Source: Blattabacterium cuenoti (GTDB lineage Bacteria; Bacteroidota; Bacteroidia; Flavobacteriales; Blattabacteriaceae). From it: a stretch of 64,000 nt of DNA. The DNA lies in assembly GCF_014251735.1 (NCBI RefSeq), contig NZ_CP059197.1, positions 1 through 64,000 on the forward strand, given 5' to 3'. The position numbers and the translations under genes are program-made. Positions within the stretch are counted from its first letter, which is position 1; every line of letters begins with the position of its first letter. The notes under the pieces were generated by a model that was not told the origin of the DNA, did no database searches, and saw only the letters and a program-made list of their open reading frames with translations. Shown one piece after another: positions 8,984 to 17,406 of this stretch.

Positions 8984-10672
8984 TTACGTTATTTTACGAT
9001 ATATTATTGTATATATAAAAATTATTATAGAAGTAATAATACTAATTTTAGCAAGATAATCTCCATATTTTATATAAAAAGTTTTTTTTCTATTCAGACG
9101 AATTTTTGAGGATAATACACCTTCCATTCCATAAGGAATGGAAGAAAGGATTTGTCCTTTTTCATCAATGATACAAGACACTCCTGTATTGGCAGACCTA
9201 GCGATATATTTTCTATTTTCAATTGCTCTAAGACGTGCATAATACAGGTGTTGCTTATAACCTTGTGAAACCCCCCACCAACCATCATTAGTAATGATGA
9301 TCATAAATTCTGCATTTTTTTTGAAAAATTCAGAAACATATTCTCCAAATATAGATTCATAGCAAATAATAGGAGCAACCTTGATTCCTAAATCAGGATG
9401 CATAAACACAATAGGATCCTTCTGTTTCCCATGTTCCATTACAGAACCTCCAAAATTAAGCAAGATATTTCCTAATATGGGAAAAAGAATTTTTTTGTAA
9501 GGAAAAGTTTCTACAGCTGGAACCAATTTAGATTTGTGATGAATCTCAATATTTTCATTAGATATTCCGATTTGTATTACAGAATTGAATATATCCAACC
9601 ATTGGATCATTTTTTCCTTTTCCATAAAAATTGGAGTAGATGTTTTACTAATATTTTCCTTATTATAGTATAAAGTATATAATTCTATACCTGTAATAAA
9701 TACAGTTTTTGGATATTTTTTTTTTAGATGATTTCTAAATGTAGAAATTAAGCTATCTTTAGTTAGATGATCCATGTAAATTTTATGACCATATCCGGGC
9801 AATACCGTTTCAGGGGCTATAATAAAAGTTTTCTTCCCAGAAAGAATTTTCTTGTCGATCAATTTTTTCAATTTTATGATCAATTTGTCCGTTGAAATTT
9901 TATATTTTTGGTGATATGGATCAATATTTGGTTGTAAAATAAAAACATCTGCAGTTTCCTCTTTTCCTTTCCATTCCTCACATTTTAAATATAAATAGTT
10001 TGAAATCAAAATAAGTAAAAATATTTTTCCTATATTAATAAAGATATTTTTATATAAAGTGAGTTTATTATTATCTTTTTGATATTTAGTAATGGATTTT
10101 ATGAATCCTATATTGACACACCATATCCATAGAGTCCCTCCTAAAATTCCCGTATATTCATACCATTGAATCCATTCTGGATGATTAGAAAAACCATTTC
10201 CTAGATTTAACCAAGGCCAAGAAAGCTCCCATTCTAAATGCATTTTTTCAAACGAAATCCATATACAAACTAAAAATAGATATCCTATATTTGGATCTTC
10301 TACATTTTTTTTTATATACGAATAAATGGCAAATGCCATAGACATAAAAAAAGCATTAAGTATAACAGGAGTCAAATAGGCCTCTATTATTGCAAAATCT
10401 CCATTAGGTCTTTTAGCATAAGATAACCACCATGTGGACAGAGCGTTCCACGTAAAAAAAGTGATAAATGACCATAAAAAAATTTTTTTGGAAGAATAAG
10501 GACTTAAGTATTCTTCTATATATAATAAAGGAACAAAAGCGATGAATAAACACAAAGGATTTCCATAAGTAGGCCATCCTAATCCTAATAAAATTCCTGA
10601 AAGAATACTACAGAAAAAAAATTGTATTTTTTTGTTGTTTGTGAAAGAAACAGAACTCACAATACAATTCAA
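8984..10672 (-). CDS. lnt: Apolipoprotein N-acyltransferase
   Basis: Inner-membrane enzyme adding the third acyl chain to lipoproteins. The N-terminal half has several hydrophobic membrane segments; the C-terminal half is a nitrilase-like domain. The Glu-Lys-Cys triad is recognisable: APETVLPG near residue 283, KSKLVPAVE near 380, and ICYESIFGE near 434. Length 562 is normal for Bacteroidetes. No ATG fits: the frame opens with TTG at 10672 and a GTG four codons on, after an in-frame stop. The start lies 30 bp downstream of the tmRNA 3' end on the same strand, so the two may share a transcript. Retention suggests triacylated lipoproteins are still made. Confidence 0.93.
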   Translation of the reverse strand: MNCIVSSVSFTNNKKIQFFFCSILSGILLGLGWPTYGNPLCLFIAFVPLLYIEEYLSPYSSKKIFLWSFITFFTWNALSTWWLSYAKRPNGDFAIIEAYLTPVILNAFFMSMAFAIYSYIKKNVEDPNIGYLFLVCIWISFEKMHLEWELSWPWLNLGNGFSNHPEWIQWYEYTGILGGTLWIWCVNIGFIKSITKYQKDNNKLTLYKNIFINIGKIFLLILISNYLYLKCEEWKGKEETADVFILQPNIDPYHQKYKISTDKLIIKLKKLIDKKILSGKKTFIIAPETVLPGYGHKIYMDHLTKDSLISTFRNHLKKKYPKTVFITGIELYTLYYNKENISKTSTPIFMEKEKMIQWLDIFNSVIQIGISNENIEIHHKSKLVPAVETFPYKKILFPILGNILLNFGGSVMEHGKQKDPIVFMHPDLGIKVAPIICYESIFGEYVSEFFKKNAEFMIIITNDGWWGVSQGYKQHLYYARLRAIENRKYIARSANTGVSCIIDEKGQILSSIPYGMEGVLSSKIRLNRKKTFYIKYGDYLAKISIITSIIIFIYTIIYRKIT

Positions 10673-10702
10673 AAATTAATCATGTTTTTTTTTGATGAAA
10701 AG

Positions 10703-11099
10703 TGGAGCTGGCGGGATTCGAACCCGCGTCCAAACAAGTACGAAAAAGGGGTTCTACATATTTATCCAAAGTCTATTTTTTTCAGATTAGAATCGTCCTT
10801 TGGAATACTCATCTAATCATAGATTCAAAATTTAATTGGAAAACTTAAGAATCATCCGTTTTCTTATCCTTATATTTTGAGTATCTCTATATCAGAAACT
10901 ATAAGGATGATTTCTGAGAGATATTTTGCTTCTGTTTCACAGATTAAGCGATAATGATATGATCTCATTAAGCAGCAAAAGCGTATTGTTTTTCGCCATT
11001 TATATATGTTTGTAACGCAGTATTTACGTGTAACACCTTACGTAACACGATATGCTTTCCTTTGTCAGTAATCTTGCTGTCTATTCCGAAATCAGCCCC
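10703..11099 (-). ncRNA. ssrA: Transfer-messenger RNA (tmRNA)
   Basis: tmRNA rescues stalled ribosomes and tags the unfinished protein. The 5' end GGGGCTG pairs with CAGCTCC at the 3' end to form the tRNA-like acceptor stem (one G-U pair). The T-arm with GGTTCGAATCC is visible, followed by discriminator A at 10703; CCA is not encoded. The tag frame, 10971-11000 on the minus strand with stop at 10968-10970, reads NGEKQYAFAA and ends in the degradation-type hydrophobic tail. The exact resume codon, possibly one codon earlier, cannot be fixed by eye. About 397 nt, one-piece form. It fills the gap between rodA and lnt. Confidence 0.95.
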
Positions 11100-11141
11100 T
11101 ATAATAATTTACTAATATAAACAAATTTTATTAAAAATAAT

Positions 11142-11163
11142 ATCATGAATACTTTCTCATGAT
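11142..11163 (-). terminator. Probable terminator of the mre-rod operon
   Basis: ATCATGA and TCATGAT form a perfect 7-bp stem with an 8-nt loop. On the minus strand it is followed by ATTATTTTT. It lies 16 bp after the rodA stop and before tmRNA. Confidence 0.5.
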
Positions 11164-11179
11164 TAAATGCTAATGCCAT

Positions 11180-12421
11180 TTATAACAAACTAGTTTGATT
11201 TGAAACGTCTAATCGAATAAAAATAAATAATAAAACGGTAAAAGACCAAAGAGAAGATCCACCGTAACTGAAAAAAGGTAAAACAATCCCTATTGTTGGA
11301 AATAACCCCATCACCATACCTAAATTGATAAGAATATGTATGAAAAGAATATTTCCTACTGAATATCCAAAAATTCTTCCAAAAGGATCTTTTTGTCTTT
11401 CAGATAAAAAGTATATACGACTAATAAATAATAAATAAATTATAATTAAGATTACACTTCCTATAAAACCCCATTCTTCTCCTACCGTGCAAAAAATATA
11501 ATCTGTATGTTGTTCAGGCACAAATTTGCCTTTTGTAATGGTTCCTTTTTGATATCCTTTTCCAAAAAGTTTTCCAGAACCAATTGCTGTTTTGGAATAA
11601 AGAAGATTATATCCTACGTTTTCTCTATATTTTCTATCAAATTCATTTTGAAATAGGATATTAATTCTATCCTTATGATGTTTTTTCAAAAATTTTTGAT
11701 AAAAAAGTGGAGAAATAAAAACAAAAGTAGAAAAACTGATAAAAAACAAAAGGTAAAAAAATAAATCATTTATGGATCTTTTTTTTTTTATAATAAAAAT
11801 TGATAATAAAATTAAAAATAAGAAAGAAGTCAGGATACAAGGTGATATATTCAGTGAAAGAATGAACAAAAAAATTAAGATAAATACATAAAGTATAAAA
11901 AAAATAGACAATCCTTCTCTATACAAAGTAAGAACAAAAGAGGAAAAAACTATAGATGAACCTGGATCTGGTTGAATAAGAATTAAAACAGCAGGTAATA
12001 TTAATATTATAAATATATATAATAATATTTTTTTATTTTTTTGAAAATCTTCTTGATTCATAAGATGAGCTATCATCAAAGATGTCGATATCTTGGATAA
12101 TTCAGAAGGTTGAAAACTAATGGGGCCAAAAACATACCAAGATTTTGATCCATTTACATTTTTTCCGAAAAAGAATACTCCAATTAAAAGAATTAACGTA
12201 AATAAGAAAAAATAAGGAGAAAAATATTTATAATGTATAGGTTTAAATAAAAAAACTATAAATATGCAAATAAAACTTAATATAATCCATATTAACTGTT
12301 TTTCTGCTTTTTCAGAAGAAACAGAATAAAGGTTCATACATCCAAAAAAAGTCATGAAAACATAAAGAAGAACAATATACCAGTCTATATTTCTTAGTAA
12401 TGTTTTATTTCTTTTTATCAA
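11180..12421 (-). CDS. rodA: Rod-shape SEDS peptidoglycan polymerase RodA
   Basis: SEDS-family glycosyltransferase working with PBP2 in lateral wall synthesis. The 413 residues are strongly hydrophobic with about ten membrane segments. Conserved pieces include FQPSELSK, and PEQHTDYIF with GEEWGFIGS, followed by the C-terminal GIVLPFFSYGGSS typical of FtsW/RodA/SpoVE. The frame begins with TTG at 12421, 14 bp after the mrdA stop; no suitable ATG precedes the first membrane segment. RodA rather than FtsW is inferred from the mreBCD-mrdA context. It is the last gene of the cell-shape operon. Confidence 0.94.
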   Translation of the reverse strand: MIKRNKTLLRNIDWYIVLLYVFMTFFGCMNLYSVSSEKAEKQLIWIILSFICIFIVFLFKPIHYKYFSPYFFLFTLILLIGVFFFGKNVNGSKSWYVFGPISFQPSELSKISTSLMIAHLMNQEDFQKNKKILLYIFIILILPAVLILIQPDPGSSIVFSSFVLTLYREGLSIFFILYVFILIFLFILSLNISPCILTSFLFLILLSIFIIKKKRSINDLFFYLLFFISFSTFVFISPLFYQKFLKKHHKDRINILFQNEFDRKYRENVGYNLLYSKTAIGSGKLFGKGYQKGTITKGKFVPEQHTDYIFCTVGEEWGFIGSVILIIIYLLFISRIYFLSERQKDPFGRIFGYSVGNILFIHILINLGMVMGLFPTIGIVLPFFSYGGSSLWSFTVLLFIFIRLDVSNQTSLL

Positions 12422-12435
12422 TATAGTTTTTTGTA

Positions 12436-14322
12436 TTATTTATTTATATTAGTAGTAGTATACCCTTTCATTTTTGCTATGAAATCGTATACTTTTTGTA
12501 GCCCTGAAGTCATTATTATTTTCTCAAGACTTTTCCTTTGTACTTGATTTTTAATATATTTTTCTGCAATAAGACTAGCTATAGGTCCAGCCCAACGAGA
12601 TCCAAATCCTCCATTTTCTATGATAACTGAAATAGCTATTTTAGGGTCTTCTACAGGAGCAAATAAAATGAAAATAGAATGATCAGGTAGAGAAACCATC
12701 TTTTGATTAACTTTAAGAAAATTTTGTGCAGTTCCCGTTTTTCCAGCCATTCTAATATCCGAAGATCTAAAACTTTTTCCAGTTCCAATTATAAAAACTT
12801 TTTCCATTCCACTAATAATTAAATTGAAATACTTACTTTTTACTTTAGTATGTTTAGCAACAGTATAATTAGGATTATAAATCGGTTGATGATTAATAGA
12901 CTTTACAATATGTGGAGTATAAAAAAAACCTTTATTTGCTATAGCACAAACCATATTAGCTAATTGAATAGGAGTAACATTTATTTCCCCTTGACCAATA
13001 CTATTTGAAATAATGGTAAGAGCATTCCATTTGGTATATCCATATTTTTTATTATAATAATCGCCAGATGGAATCACCCCTTTTTCTCCCGTAGCTAAAT
13101 CATTATAGAAATAATTTCCAAATCCAAAACTTTTAATAATGTCACTCCATTCATTTACCCCTTTTGTTAAATTTTTTGGATATTTTTCAATTACACGTTT
13201 ATAAACTTGTGCAAAATAATTATTACAAGATACAGCTACAGCCGTTTCTACTCCTATAGGTAATCCATGAATTCCAGAATGACAATGAATTCTTTTTTTT
13301 CCGTATCTAAATCCCTTATAGCATACAAAAGTAGTGTTTTTATCTACTACTCCCATTTGAAGACCAGCCAATTCCGTCAATAATTTAAATGGAGAAGCTG
13401 GAGGATAACGAGCTTGTGTCGTTCTATCTAATAATGGATAATCTATTGTATTTTTAATTAATTTTATAAATTCTTTAGAACGATGAATTCCTACAAATAA
13501 ATTAGGATTATTAATAGGACTAGAAACTAAAGATAAAATTTCTCCATTTTTAGGATTAATAGCAACTATTCCTCCTTTTTTTTGATACATAAGTTTTTCT
13601 GCATAATCTTGTAATTTCCAATCAATAGTTAAAGAAATATCATTCCCACTAATGGCTTTTACATTATTTTTTTTGTTGTTATAACTTCCTATAATGCATC
13701 CATTTCTATCTATAATCCAATATTTAACTCCTTTTTTTCCTCTTAAAATCTTTTCATAAGATTTTTCTACTCCAGCCCAACCTATAAAATCTCCCATTTG
13801 ATAATAATTGGATTCCTTCTTAATATCTTTTTGGGTCACTTCTCCTATATATCCTAAAATATTGGCGGAACTTTCTACTTTGTAATCTCTAAGAGAACGT
13901 TTTGTCCAATCAAATCCCTTATACTTGTAAAGTTTTTCTTGTATAGTAGCAAATTTTTCTTTTGAAATAAAAGGAAGAAAAACAGATGGTAAATATTTGG
14001 AATAAGCTTTTGCTTTTTCTAAATTTTTGTAAAAAGTATCTTTTTCTATTCCTAGAAGATTACAAAATTCTATGATATTAAAATGTTCATCTATAAGCAT
14101 AGGAACCACTATTAACTCATAAATAGATTTATTGAACACTAATAGATTATTATTTCTATCAAAAATAGATCCTCTTTCAGGGATAATAATTTCTTGTTTT
14201 ATAGAAGTATTAAATGCATTTAAAATATACTTTTCAGTATATATCTGTATATAAAATAACCTGATTATAAAAATTAAACCTATAGAACTTAGGAGAATAT
14301 AAAATATGTATAATTTTTTCAA
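12436..14322 (-). CDS. mrdA: Penicillin-binding protein 2
   Basis: Class B transpeptidase cross-linking peptidoglycan in the elongasome with RodA. One N-terminal transmembrane anchor (about residues 5-25) is followed by the PBP dimerisation domain (ERGSIFDRN near residue 49) and the transpeptidase domain. The active-site motifs are all present: SPFK (SxxK, in PPASPFK), SCN (SxN) and KTG (in GKTGTAQN). Length 628 is typical. The start codon is TTG at 14322 and overlaps the mreD stop by 4 bases (TTGA), implying translational coupling. The motif PPASPFK differs slightly from the common PPGSTFK but keeps the catalytic serine and lysine. Confidence 0.95.
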   Translation of the reverse strand: MKKLYIFYILLSSIGLIFIIRLFYIQIYTEKYILNAFNTSIKQEIIIPERGSIFDRNNNLLVFNKSIYELIVVPMLIDEHFNIIEFCNLLGIEKDTFYKNLEKAKAYSKYLPSVFLPFISKEKFATIQEKLYKYKGFDWTKRSLRDYKVESSANILGYIGEVTQKDIKKESNYYQMGDFIGWAGVEKSYEKILRGKKGVKYWIIDRNGCIIGSYNNKKNNVKAISGNDISLTIDWKLQDYAEKLMYQKKGGIVAINPKNGEILSLVSSPINNPNLFVGIHRSKEFIKLIKNTIDYPLLDRTTQARYPPASPFKLLTELAGLQMGVVDKNTTFVCYKGFRYGKKRIHCHSGIHGLPIGVETAVAVSCNNYFAQVYKRVIEKYPKNLTKGVNEWSDIIKSFGFGNYFYNDLATGEKGVIPSGDYYNKKYGYTKWNALTIISNSIGQGEINVTPIQLANMVCAIANKGFFYTPHIVKSINHQPIYNPNYTVAKHTKVKSKYFNLIISGMEKVFIIGTGKSFRSSDIRMAGKTGTAQNFLKVNQKMVSLPDHSIFILFAPVEDPKIAISVIIENGGFGSRWAGPIASLIAEKYIKNQVQRKSLEKIIMTSGLQKVYDFIAKMKGYTTTNINK

Positions 14323-14828
14323 TGTTTAATTTTTATAAAGAAAAAATATATAATACATAAAATAGTTGTAAAAATACTGCTAAATATAGTTCTCAATAAA
14401 ATAATTTTATTAAAATGAGCGACTTTAAATATTTCTAATATAAACAAAGAAAAATGATGTATTATAACTAATGAAAATATGTAAAGCATTTTTCTAATAA
14501 ATGGCAATTCATAAATAGAAAAATCACTTTTATTAATGTAATTTTTTCCGTCAAAAAATTGTAAAAATCTTAATCTAAAAAAAGCAGAAAGTGTCGTGGA
14601 AAAAGCATGATCCCCTCCTGTATTCATGCAATTATCTATAATACAACCTATTATAAAAGACAACAATAAAAATAAAAATCTATTCCCATGATATGAATAA
14701 ATAAATATAAAAAGTATATATATATAAGTATACCATCCAAAAAATATAGGATTTAATATAGATATTTGAATTAAGCAAAGAATAAAAATGTAAAAAACGT
14801 GTACAAGGAAACTTTTGATAGAATTCAT
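14319..14828 (-). CDS. mreD: Rod shape-determining membrane protein MreD
   Basis: Small integral membrane protein of the MreBCD elongasome. The 169 residues are almost entirely hydrophobic, with about five membrane segments and a central GCIIDNCMNTGGDHAFSTT loop, the most conserved part of the family. Its sequence is otherwise poorly conserved, and the assignment rests equally on its place between mreC (1-base overlap) and mrdA (4-base overlap). Confidence 0.88.
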   Translation of the reverse strand: MNSIKSFLVHVFYIFILCLIQISILNPIFFGWYTYIYILFIFIYSYHGNRFLFLLLSFIIGCIIDNCMNTGGDHAFSTTLSAFFRLRFLQFFDGKNYINKSDFSIYELPFIRKMLYIFSLVIIHHFSLFILEIFKVAHFNKIILLRTIFSSIFTTILCIIYFFFIKIKH

Positions 14829-15655
14829 TATTTATGTTCAACTTTATAAAGTTGAATATTATTCCATTCTTTCTTAAATAAATTTTTTACTACATAAGCA
14901 TTTTCTATGGTTGAAAAATTGGAAAAAAGTTTAACTGTTATAACATAATTGGCGTGTTCTTCATCAAATCTATAAGAAGAAACTTTTCCTATAGGGATTC
15001 CCTCAGGAAAAGTAGCTGATTTTCCATCTGTTTCTACAATATCTCCCTTAGAAAAAACGGAATGTCTAGGAATATCATATAAAACAACATGTTCATGGTC
15101 CAATCCATCCCAACTAACCGTTCCAAAATATTTGTTTTTCCTCAACCTCGCATTCACTTTAATTTTTGGATTCAAAAGAGAAATAGCAATACTAAAATGT
15201 GGAGATGTTTTTATAATAATTCCTGCAATTCCATCAGATAAAATTATCCCCATATCTATTTTTATCCCATCTAAACTTCCTTTATTAATAGTTATATAAT
15301 TTTCCTGTTCATGAATGCTATTATTGATAATTTTTACAGGAGTATAAATATACTGTTGTAAATATTCTACATTTTCTTCTTTAAAATCTTTAGTTGTTTT
15401 TTTTATTTTAGAATAAATAGACGCATGACGCAATCTGATATTTTCTTTTATAAGTTTTTGATTTTCAATTTCTAATAAAAAATAACTACGTAATCGATAA
15501 ATAGTTTCATAAATCTTTCCAAGAAGAAAGCTAGAAGATCCTGTATAGATTGGAAAATTATTTTTTGAAAAAGAAAGAAAAAGAGCTGAGGATTCTAAAA
15601 AAATGAAAAAAATAAAAAAACGCCATTTTAAAAAAAAATTCAAAAGTTCACGCAT
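14828..15655 (-). CDS. mreC: Rod shape-determining protein MreC
   Basis: Bitopic periplasmic scaffold linking MreB to the wall-synthesis enzymes. One N-terminal membrane segment (about residues 10-28) is followed by a coiled-coil stretch (about 50-90) and the two beta-barrel domains, with NKGSLDGIKIDMGIILSDGI near the middle and GDIVETDGKSATFPEGIPIG later, both typical of MreC. Length 275 is normal for Bacteroidetes. It lies 19 bp after mreB and overlaps mreD by one base. Confidence 0.94.
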   Translation of the reverse strand: MRELLNFFLKWRFFIFFIFLESSALFLSFSKNNFPIYTGSSSFLLGKIYETIYRLRSYFLLEIENQKLIKENIRLRHASIYSKIKKTTKDFKEENVEYLQQYIYTPVKIINNSIHEQENYITINKGSLDGIKIDMGIILSDGIAGIIIKTSPHFSIAISLLNPKIKVNARLRKNKYFGTVSWDGLDHEHVVLYDIPRHSVFSKGDIVETDGKSATFPEGIPIGKVSSYRFDEEHANYVITVKLFSNFSTIENAYVVKNLFKKEWNNIQLYKVEHK

Positions 15656-15674
15656 AATATAAACCCCCCTTATT

Positions 15675-16712
15675 CTATTTCATTAAAAATGTAAATTTAT
15701 CAATATTTTTTAAAGCGACACCCGTTCCTTTCACTACAGCTCTCAAAGGATCCTCTACTAAAGAAACAGAAAGACCCGTTTTTTTAGAAATTCTTTTATC
15801 TAAACCTCTTAAAAGAGAACCTCCACCTGCCATATATATACCTGTTTTGTAAATATCTGCAGCAAGTTCTGGAGGTGTTCGAGAAAGCGTTTCCATAACT
15901 GCATCTTCAATGCGTAAAATAGATTTATCCAGTGCAGGAATAGTTTCTTTATAAGAAATATTCATTTCTTTAGGTTTTCCTGTAGGAAGATCTCTTCCTT
16001 GTATATGAATATCTTCCGGAGGGTTTTCAATAGTTTCTATAGCTGAACCTATATCTATTTTAATTTTTTCTGCAGTTCTTTCTCCTATGTATAAATTATA
16101 TTTAGTACGAAGAAAATAAGCTATATCATTAGTAAAAACATCTCCAGCTATTTTAATAGATTTTTGACAAACAATTCCACCTAAAGCTATCACTCCACAT
16201 TCTGTAGTTCCCCCACCAATATCAATAATCATATTTCCTTCAGCTTTAGTTACCGAAATTCCAGAACCAATAGCTGCTGCCATAGGTTCTTCAATTAAAT
16301 ATACTTCTTTTGCATTAAGATGTTGTGCTGAATCTTTTACGGCTCTTTTTTCTACTTCCGTAATCCCGGATGGAATACAAATGACCATAGTTAGAGATGG
16401 GGTAAACAATTTTTTATTGATACCTGGAACTTTTTGAATAAATTCTCTTATCATCAACTCTGCAACTTGGTAATCTGCAATAACCCCATCTTTTAACGGC
16501 TTATAAATCTTAATATTATCATGCGTTTTCCCTTGCATTTGTTTGGCTTCTTCTCCTACTGCTAACACTTTTTTAGTTCTTACATCTATGGCAATTATAG
16601 AAGGTAAATCTACAATCACCTTATTGTTATGCATGATAAGAGTATTCGCCGTACCTAAATCTATGGCTATTTCTTGAGTAAATAGATTCTTCATAAAGTC
16701 AACTAAACCCAT
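15675..16712 (-). CDS. mreB: Rod shape-determining actin homologue MreB
   Basis: Bacterial actin that positions wall synthesis along the cell side. The 345 residues contain the phosphate-1 loop AIDLGTANTLI (near residue 17), DIGGGTTECGV (phosphate-2) and AGGGSLLRGLD (adenosine loop). Length and all actin-fold nucleotide motifs match the family. First gene of the mreBCD-mrdA-rodA operon; a divergent promoter region of 58 bp separates it from folK. Together with the complete downstream cluster it indicates a rod-shaped cell with peptidoglycan. Confidence 0.97.
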   Translation of the reverse strand: MGLVDFMKNLFTQEIAIDLGTANTLIMHNNKVIVDLPSIIAIDVRTKKVLAVGEEAKQMQGKTHDNIKIYKPLKDGVIADYQVAELMIREFIQKVPGINKKLFTPSLTMVICIPSGITEVEKRAVKDSAQHLNAKEVYLIEEPMAAAIGSGISVTKAEGNMIIDIGGGTTECGVIALGGIVCQKSIKIAGDVFTNDIAYFLRTKYNLYIGERTAEKIKIDIGSAIETIENPPEDIHIQGRDLPTGKPKEMNISYKETIPALDKSILRIEDAVMETLSRTPPELAADIYKTGIYMAGGGSLLRGLDKRISKKTGLSVSLVEDPLRAVVKGTGVALKNIDKFTFLMK

Positions 16713-16770
16713 TGATATTTTTTTATAAAAATATTCGCTTAATTTAAATAAAAAAATAACTTCATTAAAA

Positions 16771-17334
16771 ATGCAGTTTTTCAGTATATTACTAAAAAAC
16801 GAATTTTATTTGTTGAAAGAACATGATATTTTCTTGTTGCAAGGAAGCAATAAGGATAATAAAAAAAAGTATTTAGAAGATTCCTTGGTATTAATTTCTA
16901 AAGAAATAGGAAAAGTAATTAAAAAATCCTCTTATTTTGAAAGTGAAGCTTGGAATATGAGTAAAAATACATCCACTTTTTATAATAGAGCTTTACATAT
17001 AAAAACTTTGTATTCTCCCATGGAAATTTTAGAAAAAATATATCATATTGAATTGATATTCGGAAGAAAATATAAATCTATTACGGATCAAAATGATTTT
17101 GATGAAAAAAAAAAGTATAAGGATAGAGAAATAGATATAGATATTTTGTTTTACGATCATCTTATAATGCACAGTTCGGTTTTAACTATTCCACATCCTT
17201 TATTACATTTTCGTAGATTCGCTCTAGAACCTATGTGTGAAATATCACCAAGAAAATATCATCCCGTATTTCATATTACTCTATTAGAGATATTAGGTTT
17301 GTGTGCGGATAAATTTAAAACAAGAAGGATATAA
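16771..17334 (+). CDS. folK: HPPK, hydroxymethyldihydropterin pyrophosphokinase
   Basis: Transfers pyrophosphate from ATP to 6-hydroxymethyl-7,8-dihydropterin in folate synthesis. The N-terminal LLQGSNKDNKKKYL is the HPPK LxLGSN segment, and REIDIDILFYDHLIM carries the RxxDIDxLxY signature with the two metal-binding aspartates; IPHPLLHFRRFALEPM completes it. Length 187 includes about 20 extra N-terminal residues before the core. Other folate genes are not in this window. It is divergent from mreB and followed by lptD after 72 bp. Confidence 0.92.
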   Translation: MQFFSILLKNEFYLLKEHDIFLLQGSNKDNKKKYLEDSLVLISKEIGKVIKKSSYFESEAWNMSKNTSTFYNRALHIKTLYSPMEILEKIYHIELIFGRKYKSITDQNDFDEKKKYKDREIDIDILFYDHLIMHSSVLTIPHPLLHFRRFALEPMCEISPRKYHPVFHITLLEILGLCADKFKTRRI

Positions 17335-17406
17335 AGAATATAATTGAAAAGGGAAAAGAAAAAAGGCTTTTTATGATATAGTTATTATTTAAGAAATTTA
17401 ATTCAG

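Noticed and set aside
10622-10816. 64-codon open frame on the plus strand across the lnt start and tmRNA 3' end
   Set aside because: It is antisense to lnt and to the conserved tRNA-like part of tmRNA and shows no family resemblance.
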